Part shown: in pieces, positions 26,923 to 35,180 of the stretch | Layout: each line of letters begins with the position of its first letter | Numbering within the stretch: the stretch's first letter is position 1 | NCBI RefSeq assembly: GCF_029840925.1 | Contig: NZ_JAOCDM010000025.1 | Span: 1-54,960, forward strand | DNA length: 54,960 nt | Reading direction: 5' to 3' | Source of the DNA: Pseudomonas sp. GD03858 | GTDB lineage: Bacteria; Pseudomonadota; Gammaproteobacteria; Pseudomonadales; Pseudomonadaceae | Position numbers and translations under genes: made by a program | The notes under the pieces: generated by a model | The model's input: the letters and a program-made list of their open reading frames with translations, nothing else | Databases searched by the model: none | What the model was told of the DNA's origin: nothing

Positions 26923-27269
26923 ACCCTGTAGCCCATTTTTCTCAGCTCCAGCTTCAGCTCCTTCAAACGGTCCTCAGCGACCTGCATCGCATGCCGGTCG
27001 GAGCGGTTGGTCGTTTTCACAAACGAATGCAGCACAACGACCATATCTGCGTACTTGGCTACGTACACGCATCTGAATGCCGGGCTGCCGTTGATGATGA
27101 GCTCAATCGCGCCCGCTCCCACCGAGTCCGTCAGTGACTTGATCGACCGCTCCGGGTCCTGCCCGTACTGAATGCGCCGCAGGTCCTTGCCGAAGTCGTC
27201 CTGCACATCCTGTGGCAGGTCCTTGTACTCACGCTCAGCTGCAGCACTGACGAATGCAAACTTTCTCAC
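26919..27269 (-). CDS. HigB/Gp49-like RelE-superfamily toxin
   Basis: A 116-residue protein with the Gp49/HigB plan: N-terminal 'AEREYKDLPQDVQDDFGKDL', central 'AIELIINGSPAFRCVYVAKY' and 'VVVLHSFVKTTNRSDRHAMQ'. Members are ribosome-dependent mRNA interferases. Start is GTG at 27269 with no strong ribosome site. It is convergent with its putative antitoxin rather than in an operon with it, which is unusual for a type II pair. Confidence 0.82.
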   Translation of the reverse strand: MRKFAFVSAAAEREYKDLPQDVQDDFGKDLRRIQYGQDPERSIKSLTDSVGAGAIELIINGSPAFRCVYVAKYADMVVVLHSFVKTTNRSDRHAMQVAEDRLKELKLELRKMGYRV

Positions 27270-27388
27270 AGCAGTACCCAGAAAAAACCACTAAAGGTGC
27301 GGACAGCATGGAAGCCAGAAGCTAGGGAATGTAGCGCAGCTGCATACGCCAGACGGCTGCAAAAACGTTTCTGGATTTAGCCCGTTGG

Positions 27389-27490
27389 ACCCGACGGATT
27401 TCGTCGGCTTAAGGAGAAGTCCGATGCGTGAGCGCCCCCGCAGGACATGCTCGCCGCAAGCACGCTACCTGGCGAAGCTGGGACGGGTCA
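27389..27490 (+). pseudogene. Decayed 5' fragment of nirK
   Basis: Bases 27389-27433 match 29480-29524 (nirK leader and first codons) at 41 of 45 positions, including the hairpin CGACG...CGTCG and AAGGAGAAG. Further on, 'catgctcgccg' and 'cctggcgaagctgg' match nirK codons that are about 80 bases farther apart in the intact gene. The copy is therefore truncated and internally deleted, and its short frame is not functional. Confidence 0.75.
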
Positions 27491-27567
27491 TGCACGCCAC
27501 CTTTCCCCCGCGCCCCCTTTCCCCGAGAGATACATTCGCCCATTCCCCATCTATAAGATATCTTTTA

Positions 27568-27596
27568 GTGGCATCTTACCATGCATAAGATGCCAC
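27568..27596. promoter_or_regulatory. hipBA operator palindrome
   Basis: GTGGCATCTTA (27568-27578), a seven-base spacer and TAAGATGCCAC (27586-27596) form a perfect 11-base inverted repeat. Related half-sites AGTGGTATCTTA (27642-27653) and GGTGCCACCTTA (27674-27685) follow before the hipB start. The arrangement suggests cooperative HipB binding. Confidence 0.7.
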
Positions 27597-27684
27597 AAAA
27601 ATAAATCTTATAATCCTTAAAATGTTTATTAGTGTGCGTTTAGTGGTATCTTATCGTCTTTAGGATGTCGCCTGGTGCCACCTT

Positions 27685-28008
27685 ATGAAAGACTTTTTCC
27701 CTGTGCAAAGTGCCTCTGTGCTTTACCGTATAGGCCTTCTGATGAAGGAGGCGCGTCTGCGCATGGGGATACGGCAGGCTGACCTTGCAGAGATGGCCGG
27801 AATTTCTCTCCGAGCTGTTCGTCACCTCGAGGGGGGGAAGGCTGAAGGTGTTTCGTTGCGCGATTTCATGCTTGCGCTGTTTACCGTCGGGATCTCCGAC
27901 CGGGTTTTCCAAGCGTTGATCGATGACCCTACGCTTGATCTCAAATCTCTAGAAACCAACACGACCAGGCGGGTAAAGCTGCCACGCAGCAACGCGGAGG
28001 ACTTCTGA
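27685..28008 (+). CDS. hipB: HipB-type antitoxin
   Basis: A 107-residue XRE protein with helix-turn-helix 'MGIRQADLAEMAGISLRAVR' (about residues 32-51). It precedes hipA with a one-base TGATG overlap. As in other hipBA operons it should bind HipA and repress the operon through the upstream palindromes. The C-terminal tail 'TRRVKLPRSNAEDF' may contact the kinase. Confidence 0.88.
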   Translation: MKDFFPVQSASVLYRIGLLMKEARLRMGIRQADLAEMAGISLRAVRHLEGGKAEGVSLRDFMLALFTVGISDRVFQALIDDPTLDLKSLETNTTRRVKLPRSNAEDF

Positions 28009-29234
28009 TGTCGCGCGCCTACATCTACATGGAGTGTCCGGAAACGGGTGAGACTGTGACGCTGGGTAGGCTGATCCTTGAGGGTCGCACGGGAACCTTC
28101 ACCTATGCGCCGGAGATCGTGGATGCCAAGCGTTGGGTGCCTGACCCAATACGATATCCGCTCTCCGCTCGCCCCATTCAGGTACATAAGAATGGCGGCG
28201 TTCCCGGGTTCATTGATGATGCGATGCCAGATGGCTGGGGAGAACGGCTGCTGCGCCGCACCCAAAAGGGAGAACTCACTCCGATCCAGCTCCTGCTGCT
28301 ATCTCCTAACGAAGATCGCGCCGGAAATATCATGGCTGGCGACGTTCGCACACCGAGACCGGGTATCGGCGAAAGGCCTATGAAAATGCTTGAAGCCAAA
28401 GGGCTCGATCACTTCATAGATGTTTGCGCTGCGATCTATGACAGTCAGCTGAGCGCTGAGCAGTTGGAGGCATTAAGAATACGGGATCAGCGCTCAGCGG
28501 TGGGGGGTGCCAGGCCCAAGCGCACGTACCGCTTTGATCACAAGCTGATTCTTGCTAAGCCACGCGACAGATTTGATGACTACGACCTGCCGAAATTTGA
28601 GCATGCCTGCATGACTTTTGCGGCTGCCAAGGGGATGAAGGTCGCCCGGACGGCCCTCCATAAAAGTGAAAAAGGCAACACGCTGCTAGTGGAGCGATTT
28701 GACCGAAAATGGTCAGAGAACGATGCAAGGTTTCGGCGCATCCCGATGCTGAGTGGCTTAACTCTTCTCGATGCCGAATGGCATGCGCCGAGCAATAAAG
28801 GGTGGATCTACGCGGCACTCGCCGATGAGCTGTACCGCAGGGGCGCGCCAGACGCTGATAGGCAGGAGCTCTACAGGCGAATGGCCTACAACGCTCTCGT
28901 AGGGAACAGTGACGATCATCCTCGCAACCACGCTGTGATCTGGCAGGAAGGGGCTTGGCGCCTCTCGCCTATGTATGATGTTGTTCCCGTACTGGGAGAG
29001 GGGCCTGCACAAGGGCTGTCGATGGATGTTGGTATCAACGGCCCCCTTCTGAGTCGAGCTAACCTGCTTAGCCAGCACAAGCATTTTGCGCTGGGGAAAG
29101 ATGAGGCGGCAGGCATATTGGATGAGGTCGCTTCTTGGCATTCGGAGCTGATGGAGCACTATGCAGAGCATTTGGCTGGGGCTGAGCTGGATGCGGCGGT
29201 GGATGCAACAAGCAACGAGAGACTACTGGCTTAG
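28008..29234 (+). CDS. hipA: HipA-type Ser/Thr kinase toxin
   Basis: A 408-residue HipA kinase. Motifs: 'SAVGGARPK' (ATP loop, 163-171), 'LLVERFDRK' (226-234), catalytic 'NALVGNSDDHPRNHAV' (295-310) and metal-binding 'LSPMYDVVP' (319-327). E. coli HipA phosphorylates glutamyl-tRNA synthetase and induces persistence; the substrate here is unknown. Codon use is less GC-biased than the flanking core genes, which suggests transfer. Confidence 0.92.
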   Translation: MSRAYIYMECPETGETVTLGRLILEGRTGTFTYAPEIVDAKRWVPDPIRYPLSARPIQVHKNGGVPGFIDDAMPDGWGERLLRRTQKGELTPIQLLLLSPNEDRAGNIMAGDVRTPRPGIGERPMKMLEAKGLDHFIDVCAAIYDSQLSAEQLEALRIRDQRSAVGGARPKRTYRFDHKLILAKPRDRFDDYDLPKFEHACMTFAAAKGMKVARTALHKSEKGNTLLVERFDRKWSENDARFRRIPMLSGLTLLDAEWHAPSNKGWIYAALADELYRRGAPDADRQELYRRMAYNALVGNSDDHPRNHAVIWQEGAWRLSPMYDVVPVLGEGPAQGLSMDVGINGPLLSRANLLSQHKHFALGKDEAAGILDEVASWHSELMEHYAEHLAGAELDAAVDATSNERLLA

Positions 29235-29514
29235 GGGCAGGCTGCGAAGGCCTCTCCTGAAACCTTGATGCTTGCTTTATCGTCGAGCATCGCCTTGGTC
29301 GATAGCCCCAGCTTTGCTCGGCGATGCCTCGAGGGCAATCGGTTGTCTTGAGACCTGCCTGAACAGATGTAAACCTATTTCAGGACTAGACAGCCCCTCC
29401 CCTGCTGCGACAGATTGTCCGCACCTTCCAACACTTGTTCTCGCTCAATAAACCCTACATTCAAAGCGGCTATTCCTGCACCCGACGGCTTTCGTCGACT
29501 TAAGGAGAAGTCCC
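29235..29514. other. Upstream region of nirK
   Basis: No gene seen. It holds a candidate ANR/DNR-type box TTGTT-CTCG-CTCAA (29435-29448) and, just before the start, the hairpin CGACG-GCTTT-CGTCG (about 29484-29498), directly followed by the ribosome site AAGGAGAAG. Confidence 0.5.
29435..29448. promoter_or_regulatory. Candidate ANR/DNR (FNR-type) box for nirK
   Basis: TTGTTCTCGCTCAA matches TTGAT-N4-ATCAA at eight of ten defined bases. It lies about 75 bases before the nirK start codon. Oxygen- and nitric oxide-responsive control of nirK is known in other bacteria; use here is inferred. Confidence 0.35.
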
Positions 29515-30660
29515 ATGAGTGAGCAAGAAGGTGTAACCCTGACCCGCCGTGGCATGCTCGCCGGCAGCGTGCTGCTCGGCGTCGGTACCTCGGTGCTTGG
29601 CGTGGGCCTGGCCCATGCAGGCGCCCCCACTCCCGCCGCCGCCCCGGCCGTCGACCTGGCGAAGCTGGAACGGGTGAGCGTCGAGCTGGTGGCCCCGCCA
29701 CACGTCCATCCGCACACGCAGCGTGCGCCGGACGAGCCGCGGATCGTCGAGTTCCGCATGGTCATCGAAGAGAAGGAACTGGCCGTCGACAGCGCCGGTG
29801 CCTACATCCACGCCATGACCTTCAACGGCTCGGTGCCCGGCCCGCTGATGGTGGTCCACGAGGGCGACTACGTGGAACTCACCCTGGTCAATCCGGCCAG
29901 CAACAGCATGATGCACAACATCGATTTCCACGCCTCCACCGGCGCCCTCGGCGGTGGCGAGCTGACCCATGTGAAGCCTGGCGAGCAGGTGAAGCTGCGC
30001 TTCAAGGCCGACCGCGCCGGGGTGTTCGTGTATCACTGCGCGCCTGGTGGGGCGATGATTCCCTGGCATGTGGTGTGCGGCATGAACGGGGCGATCATGG
30101 TCTTGCCGCGTGACGGTCTCAAGGACGCCGAGGGCCGGTCGCTGCAATACGACAAGGTCTGGTACATCGGCGAACAGGACTACTACATCCCCCGCGATAA
30201 GGACGGCAAGTACAAGCGCTACGCCAACCCCATGGCCAGCTTCGGCGACATGAGCCAGCTGATGAAAGGGCTGGTGCCGAGCCATGTGGTGTTCAACGGC
30301 AGCGTCGGTGCCCTGACCGGCAAGCAGGCGCTGACTGCCAAGGTCGGCGAGAGCGTGCTGATCGTCCACTCCCAGGCCAACCGGGACACCCGCCCGCACC
30401 TGATCGGTGGCCACGGCGACTACGTCTGGGCCTCGGGCAAGTTCGCCAACCCGCCGCAGCGCAACCTGGAAACCTGGTTCATCCCCGGTGGCGCGGCGGG
30501 GGCGGCGCTGTACACCTTCCGCCAGCCCGGCCTGTACACCTACCTCAATCACAACCTGATCGAGGCGGTGATGCTCGGTGCCGCCGCCCATGTGCAGGTC
30601 GAGGGGCAGTGGAACGACGACTTGATGAAGCAGCTAGAAGCGCCTGGGCCGATCCGCTAG
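29515..30660 (+). CDS. nirK: Copper-containing nitrite reductase NirK
   Basis: The 381-residue precursor has a Tat-type signal ('[16 protein letters not shown]', residues 9-24). It reduces nitrite to nitric oxide in the periplasm. Type 1 copper ligands: His134, Cys175, His185 and Met190 ('[17 protein letters not shown]'). Type 2 site: His139, His174 and the His of 'YLNHNLIEA', with catalytic Asp137 and the His of '[10 protein letters not shown]'. The C-terminal '...[13 protein letters not shown]' is classic. No nitric oxide reductase genes are nearby, so it stands alone. Confidence 0.96.
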   Translation: MSEQEGVTLTRRGMLAGSVLLGVGTSVLGVGLAHAGAPTPAAAPAVDLAKLERVSVELVAPPHVHPHTQRAPDEPRIVEFRMVIEEKELAVDSAGAYIHAMTFNGSVPGPLMVVHEGDYVELTLVNPASNSMMHNIDFHASTGALGGGELTHVKPGEQVKLRFKADRAGVFVYHCAPGGAMIPWHVVCGMNGAIMVLPRDGLKDAEGRSLQYDKVWYIGEQDYYIPRDKDGKYKRYANPMASFGDMSQLMKGLVPSHVVFNGSVGALTGKQALTAKVGESVLIVHSQANRDTRPHLIGGHGDYVWASGKFANPPQRNLETWFIPGGAAGAALYTFRQPGLYTYLNHNLIEAVMLGAAAHVQVEGQWNDDLMKQLEAPGPIR

Positions 30661-30839
30661 CGATCGACGATAGGCTGCGCACCGCTGGCGACCTCGGCGG
30701 TGCGTGACGGGTAACCGCGTCACCGAATCGCACCCATTCGCCGGAACATTCACTGACCATCGGCGAATACCCCTACAGCTCTCGCTGGTGTCAGCGCCTT
30801 ACCGTTGCCCGTCCAACGGCTACCTGCGAGAACCGATTC

Positions 30840-31520
30840 ATGAACAAGAAGACTTTCGCCCTCCACGGCCTGGCCCTAGCGCTGCTGGCCAGTGCCGTCC
30901 CGGCGCTGGCCGATGACACCACCTACCTGGCGCTGCGCCTGCAGGGCGCCGAGCACAAGCTCGCCGATGCCAAGCTCACCAGCCCTCGTGTCGATCAGCG
31001 TATCAAGAGCCCGGGCAGCGACCGCGACCTCAACGGTGCCATCGCCCTGGGGCAGCATTTCGACGGGGGATGGCGCGTGGAAGTCGAATACACCATGCGC
31101 AAGAACAGCCAGTTCGACTCCTACTGGTCGCCCTTCGATGCCAACGTCAACCGCATGAAAGTCGACAGCCAGCGGCTGATGCTCAACGGCTACAAGGATT
31201 TCGCCCTGACCGACGTGCTCTCGTGGTACCTGAGCGCAGGCGCGGGCCTGGCCCATGTGCAGTCCGAGGGCTATCAAGGCAACCCGTCGCGGCAGTTCGC
31301 CCGCAACGGCCAGAACAACCTGGCCTGGAGCCTGGGCCTGGGCCTGGACTACGCCCTCAGCGACAGGATCACCCTGGGTGGTGGCTATCGCTATGTCGAC
31401 ATGGGCAGCATCGAGACCGGCCGCAATACCTTCGCCAACCGCATCAATGCCCGTGACGAACAGCTCAAGGGCAAGCTCAGCGAACAGAGCCTGTTCGTCG
31501 AAATGCGCATCGGCCTCTGA
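30840..31520 (+). CDS. Outer-membrane beta-barrel protein
   Basis: A 226-residue precursor with a cleavable signal (residues 1-24, 'LALALLASAVPALA'). Alternating hydrophobic strands follow, with the opacity/OmpX-like ending 'ITLGGGYRYVDMGSIETG' and a C-terminal aromatic-poor strand 'SLFVEMRIGL'. Probably an eight-stranded barrel. It follows nirK by 180 bases, with no obvious functional link. Specificity unknown. Confidence 0.82.
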   Translation: MNKKTFALHGLALALLASAVPALADDTTYLALRLQGAEHKLADAKLTSPRVDQRIKSPGSDRDLNGAIALGQHFDGGWRVEVEYTMRKNSQFDSYWSPFDANVNRMKVDSQRLMLNGYKDFALTDVLSWYLSAGAGLAHVQSEGYQGNPSRQFARNGQNNLAWSLGLGLDYALSDRITLGGGYRYVDMGSIETGRNTFANRINARDEQLKGKLSEQSLFVEMRIGL

Positions 31521-31526
31521 CGGGAC

Positions 31527-31934
31527 CTACCGGCCCTGCAATACCTTGAGCGCCGCTTCGGCCAGGAAGCCCGAGCGGCTCTTGTGCTCCGGATGGTTCT
31601 GCACGTAGCTGTCGATACGGGTGAGCAGGTAGGCCGGCAGGGTGATGTTGAGCTTTTCGGCCTTGCCCAGGTAACGGGTGATGTCGATATCGATCAGCGC
31701 CCAGGTGCAGCCGGCGTAGGCCGGGTTGGCCGCATGCACGGTGACCGTGCTGGCCTTGGGGATTTCCTGCTCGTCCTGCGCCAGCAGTTCGAGGTGGCCT
31801 TCGATCGCCTCGCGCGCCATGGCGATGGCGTTGTCGAGGTCGTCGCCGGCCGAGAAGCAACCGGGAATGTCCGGGACTTCCACGCCCCAGGCGTGCTGGT
31901 CGTCACCGGGGAGGATCGCGATGGGAAACAACAT
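31527..31934 (-). CDS. hicB: HicB-type antitoxin
   Basis: A 135-residue protein with the HicB N-terminal fold 'AWGVEVPDIPGCFSAGDDLD' and 'AIAMAREAIEGHLELL'. A C-terminal ribbon-helix-helix-like part, 'LNITLPAYLLTRIDSYVQNH', gives DNA binding. Start at ATG 31934 (GGAGA upstream); the longer frame upstream is out of family. It is the second gene of hicAB, 17 bases after hicA. Confidence 0.9.
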   Translation of the reverse strand: MLFPIAILPGDDQHAWGVEVPDIPGCFSAGDDLDNAIAMAREAIEGHLELLAQDEQEIPKASTVTVHAANPAYAGCTWALIDIDITRYLGKAEKLNITLPAYLLTRIDSYVQNHPEHKSRSGFLAEAALKVLQGR

Positions 31935-31951
31935 GGCAGTGGGTCTCCTCG

Positions 31952-32143
31952 TCAGCTGACATAACCGATCCGCGCCTGGCGCAGGATGCTGGCGGCGGTG
32001 GCCGGCAGCAGGTCCTTCTTCGGGTGCGGGATGGTCACCAGCCCGGGTTTGTCGGGGTGCTTGAAGTGGTGGTGGCTGCCTTTCGAACGCACCAGGTACC
32101 AACCATCCGCCTCGATCACCGAAATCATTTCACGGCTGTTCAT
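31952..32143 (-). CDS. hicA: HicA-type mRNA interferase toxin
   Basis: A 63-residue protein: 'MNSREMISVIEADGWYLVRS' then 'KGSHHHFKHPDKPG' with the catalytic His in the G-S-H-x-x-F motif, and 'VTIPHPKKDLLPATAASILR'. This is a complete HicA (double-stranded RNA-binding fold). I start at ATG 32143 (AAGGA upstream); a longer in-frame start at 32191 would run through the operator. Confidence 0.93.
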   Translation of the reverse strand: MNSREMISVIEADGWYLVRSKGSHHHFKHPDKPGLVTIPHPKKDLLPATAASILRQARIGYVS

Positions 32144-32169
32144 GGACCCATTCCTTGGGCTAGCCGAAT

Positions 32170-32188
32170 GGTGGTTAGTATAACCACC
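32170..32188. promoter_or_regulatory. hicAB operator palindrome
   Basis: GGTGGTTA-GTA-TAACCACC, a perfect eight-base inverted repeat 27 bases upstream of hicA. It is a likely HicB binding site overlapping the promoter. Confidence 0.65.
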
Positions 32189-32322
32189 CAATCAGCATTA
32201 TCAACACCATACCCACTGCGGCGACGAGCGGGCGATCCGAGGGCAAGTATGGTGAGGGGAATCGGAGACAGGACCAGAGAAGTGATGCGGGATCTTGCCG
32301 GCGGCAAAGCCCGCCAACGCCC

Positions 32323-32715
32323 CTAGCGACGCGCCTGGCGCCGCTGCTGCCGATACTCCGCCAGTCGCATGCGCATTTCCCGATAACGCCGGCTGTTCAG
32401 TAGCAGCAGGGCCACCAACGCCGCCAGCAGGCTGCCGGTGTAGATGAACAGGTTCGGTCTGTGCCCGTAGATAGGCAAGGTGATCAGCATGCAGGCGACG
32501 CACATCCCGGCCACCAGCCACATCCCCCAGGCTCGCCCACGTACCACGGCACCATGGCCCAGGGGGAACAGGCCATCCTGGGAGCAACTTCGACAATAGG
32601 CACTCCAGGCCAGGGCAAAGGTCCAGGCAACGGCGATGATCGAAGCGAAGAATGCACCGATGAAAACGCCGAAGTAGCGTTGGAGAAAATCCTTGAGTTG
32701 CATCTGACGCGTCAT
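32323..32715 (-). CDS. Small membrane protein, candidate immunity protein (copy 2)
   Basis: A 130-residue protein with three to four membrane segments. It begins 'QLKDFLQRYFGVFIGAFFAS' and ends with a basic tail 'REMRMRLAEYRQQRRQARR'. It is a paralogue of the next gene: both share the 'F..RYF..F..GFF' start, a central 'VVRGRAWGMWLV' / 'MVRGYTWAMWLV' segment and the 'LNSRRYREMRMRL' / 'FNSGRHREMRQRL' end. Three bases separate the two genes. Its position after a putative T6SS effector suggests immunity. Confidence 0.75.
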   Translation of the reverse strand: MTRQMQLKDFLQRYFGVFIGAFFASIIAVAWTFALAWSAYCRSCSQDGLFPLGHGAVVRGRAWGMWLVAGMCVACMLITLPIYGHRPNLFIYTGSLLAALVALLLLNSRRYREMRMRLAEYRQQRRQARR

Positions 32716-32718
32716 GCG

Positions 32719-33138
32719 TCAGCGCCTCAGCTGACGCAGCTCGATCAGGCGCTGACGCATTTCCCGATGGCGGCCACTGTTGAAGACCAGCAGCGCAAGC
32801 AGAGGCAGCACCAGCATGATCGCCAGCATCACGGCATTCAAACCGCTGCCGACCAGGCTCAGCGTCATCAACAACGTCACTACCGGCACGGGCAGGACCA
32901 ACCACATGGCCCAGGTGTAGCCACGGACCATCGCCAAGTGCCCGGCACACAGCAACAAGGTGGATACGGCACTGACCGCCAAGGTGTACGAAGGGTTGTC
33001 CGGGTGATGACGCCAATGGCTATCTATCCACTGGGTCGATGACAACGCCGCCGATATCACGCACATGAAAAAACCCAGCAAGAACGTCGCGAAGTAACGA
33101 CGCATGAAGGCCTGGAAGTCTGCCGGCGTCATCATCAT
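32719..33138 (-). CDS. Small membrane protein, candidate immunity protein (copy 1)
   Basis: A 139-residue protein with about four membrane segments and a basic C-terminal tail, paralogous to the following gene. Its start overlaps the stop of the upstream effector-like gene by four bases (ATGA), the usual coupling for effector-immunity pairs. An inner-membrane immunity protein would fit a pore-forming or membrane-active effector. The family is not recognised by name. Confidence 0.75.
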   Translation of the reverse strand: MMMTPADFQAFMRRYFATFLLGFFMCVISAALSSTQWIDSHWRHHPDNPSYTLAVSAVSTLLLCAGHLAMVRGYTWAMWLVLPVPVVTLLMTLSLVGSGLNAVMLAIMLVLPLLALLVFNSGRHREMRQRLIELRQLRR

Positions 33139-34037
33139 TCGATTTCCTCGTAGAGCCCCACGGCGATGCTCTGTACCGTTGCACTGCCAGCCAGTCCCAA
33201 GGTGGCGCCTAGCGAGTCGCGCATCAGGGTCTGCGTGGCATGGCTGATCTCGGTCGGCGTATAGCGCTTGGTCATGGTCCCGGCCGCCTGCTGCAACTTG
33301 ATCTGCTTGGCCGTCAGGCTCGGATGCTTGATCGACAGCAGTTCATCGGTCAGCGCCTTGCGCTGCTGGCGACTGAGGCTCTTGGACAGTTCCAGCCAGC
33401 TACGCCCGGTTGCGGCCCTGTGTACCTGGAGGTACTTCAACGTGCTAAGCCCCGACGCGCCGACACCCAGCAGGGAAACACCATCAAGTACTTTCGAGGC
33501 GGCTTGATACCACTGGCTTTCATCCAGGGCATCGTTGGCCGCCGGGTTGGTCACTTCACGCACCGTGCGCATGACACCGATACTGCACTGGACGCTACTG
33601 GCGGTGGCGGCAGCGCCACCGACGTAGGTCAGCACCAGGCTGGTGCCACCGGAAAATGGCGCGGCAATGGTGCCACTGAACACCACGAACCAGCCGATCA
33701 CGGCACCGGCACAGGAGAGCGTGGTGTTGACCGCCTCCTTGACCACCCGCGACTCGCGCGGGTTGTGCTGCAACTGCTGGGTGTACTGGTCGGGTGTCTG
33801 GTACTTCTTGATCTCGCGCAGGATCACGCGCTTGGGGCGGATGCTGCAGATCGGCTGGAACTCACGCAAGGTGATGACGTTGTAGTCGGCGTCGATGTAC
33901 ACCACGCCCGCCCCGACGATTCGTGGATCGGCATCGATGGCGGCGAACATCTGCGGCAGGTTGATCCGCCCCTGGATGCGCTGACGCGCCATGAACTGCG
34001 AAGTATTGCCCAGGCGGGTGGAAAGCAGGTCTGTCAC
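33135..34037 (-). CDS. Putative membrane-active T6SS effector
   Basis: I do not recognise this protein of about 300 residues by family. After a soluble N-terminal part ('VYIDADYNVITLREFQPICS') comes a Gly/Ala/Thr-rich hydrophobic segment of about 50 residues ('GAVIGWFVVFSGTIAAPFSG' and following) that could insert in membranes. A second one is near the C-terminus ('DSLGATLGLAGSATVQSIAV'). It lies downstream of tagQ in the T6SS gene cluster and is coupled to two paralogous membrane proteins, the pattern of a pore-forming effector with immunity. I choose GTG 34037 (AAGGA at nine bases) over GTG 34055. Confidence 0.7.
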   Translation of the reverse strand: MTDLLSTRLGNTSQFMARQRIQGRINLPQMFAAIDADPRIVGAGVVYIDADYNVITLREFQPICSIRPKRVILREIKKYQTPDQYTQQLQHNPRESRVVKEAVNTTLSCAGAVIGWFVVFSGTIAAPFSGGTSLVLTYVGGAAATASSVQCSIGVMRTVREVTNPAANDALDESQWYQAASKVLDGVSLLGVGASGLSTLKYLQVHRAATGRSWLELSKSLSRQQRKALTDELLSIKHPSLTAKQIKLQQAAGTMTKRYTPTEISHATQTLMRDSLGATLGLAGSATVQSIAVGLYEEIE

Positions 34038-34131
34038 GAATCGGTTTCCTTGCACAGGAATCAGAGCCTTGGGGGCAGACCTTGGAAGGTCTTGGCGATT
34101 TTTTGCGACATGGCCGCTTCAACTCAAGATT

Positions 34132-34208
34132 GTCGGGGCTGCTTTGCAGCCCTTTCGCGACACAAGGCCGCTCCTACAGGACGGCGTCGCGAAAGGGGCG
34201 CAAAGCGC
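34132..34208. repeat. REP element
   Basis: A copy of the CTTTCGCGACACAAGGCCGC core flanked by GGGCTGCTTTGCAGCCC and GGGGCGCAAAGCGCCCC palindromes. It lies between tagQ and the effector-like gene. Confidence 0.8.
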
Positions 34209-34221
34209 CCCTGGCGCGGTA

Positions 34222-35148
34222 TCAAACGTTCGGGCAAGGCACCGGTGCCCAGTCGCCCATGTCCGGGTTGCGGCACATGGCGTTGACCTGGTCCACGCCC
34301 GCCTTGGCCACCTGCTGGGCCTCGACCTTCTTGCCGTTGGCGTTCTGCAGGGTCTTCTCGGTGGCCACGGCCTCTTGCGGCACCTTGCTGTTGGCCTTGG
34401 CCGGCTGGACCTTCTTCACGTCCTTCTTCTTGCCGGTGCTCGCCACTTTCGGCGGCTCGGCCACGGCGACCACGTCGGTACGCGCCACGCCGACCTGCTT
34501 GAGGTCCTGCTCGTAGGCCTGGGTGTAGTTGTTCAGGTTCTCACCCAGACGACCGTTGACGGTGCTCAGCAGGTTGTTCGACTCCTGCAGGCCGGCGACG
34601 ATCTCGGCCAGGCGCTTGCGGCCTTCGGCGTCGTTGATGCGGCCCGACTTGCGGTTCTGGATCAGGCTGGCGAACTCGCGCTGGTAGCAGGCCTGGGACG
34701 ACTTGGCGTAGGCCGTGGTGCGGTCCATGTCGGCGGCACTCTTGTCGATGTCGGTGGCGTACGAGGCGATGCGCTGCTTGTCGTCGCTGATCTGCTTCTG
34801 GCGCTCGGTGTAGTAGCCCGCCGCGCCGCCGACCAGGGCACCGCCAGCGGCGCCGATGGCGGCGTTGCGGCCACGGTTTTCCTTGTCGACCAGGGCACCG
34901 GTCAGGGCACCGCCGACCGCGCCGAGCAGCGCGCCGGTGGCGACCGAGCGGGTCATGTCACCGTCGGTGGAACGCAGGTGCTGCACCGGCTCGTAGCAGT
35001 TGGGGTAGTACTCGACCTTGGTCGTGGCGCCGACCTTGGACGCCGGCGAGCTGGCGCAACCGCTCAGCAGCACGGTGCTGAAACCTGCGGCCAGCAGCAG
35101 CGCGGTACGGGCCTGGGATGCGGTGATCAGGGGTTTGCGGGTGAACAT
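34222..35148 (-). CDS. tagQ: T6SS outer-membrane lipoprotein TagQ
   Basis: A 308-residue lipoprotein with lipobox 'VLLSGCAS' (Cys at about residue 31). Glycine-zipper segments 'GALLGAVGGALTGALV' and 'AAIGAAGGALVGGAAG' are followed by a long helical region. TagQ anchors TagR at the outer membrane in the signalling cascade that activates PpkA in P. aeruginosa HSI-I. Gene order tagT-S-R-Q downstream of ppkA is preserved. It is separated from tagR by 77 bases holding a strong GC hairpin. Confidence 0.88.
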   Translation of the reverse strand: MFTRKPLITASQARTALLLAAGFSTVLLSGCASSPASKVGATTKVEYYPNCYEPVQHLRSTDGDMTRSVATGALLGAVGGALTGALVDKENRGRNAAIGAAGGALVGGAAGYYTERQKQISDDKQRIASYATDIDKSAADMDRTTAYAKSSQACYQREFASLIQNRKSGRINDAEGRKRLAEIVAGLQESNNLLSTVNGRLGENLNNYTQAYEQDLKQVGVARTDVVAVAEPPKVASTGKKKDVKKVQPAKANSKVPQEAVATEKTLQNANGKKVEAQQVAKAGVDQVNAMCRNPDMGDWAPVPCPNV

Positions 35149-35180
35149 GGTCTGGTTTCTCTTCTTGGGTTTCTCGGTGT

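Larger units (their letters stand above)
27270..27684. other. Intergenic region: nirK relic and hipBA control region
   Basis: It contains the decayed nirK 5' copy (about 27389-27490) and the AT-rich hipBA control region with its palindrome (27568-27596) and half-sites. No intact gene is seen. Confidence 0.6.

Noticed and set aside
27385..27588. 67-codon open frame beginning at the nirK-like leader
   Set aside because: It is the relic of a nirK 5' end read out of frame after deletions.
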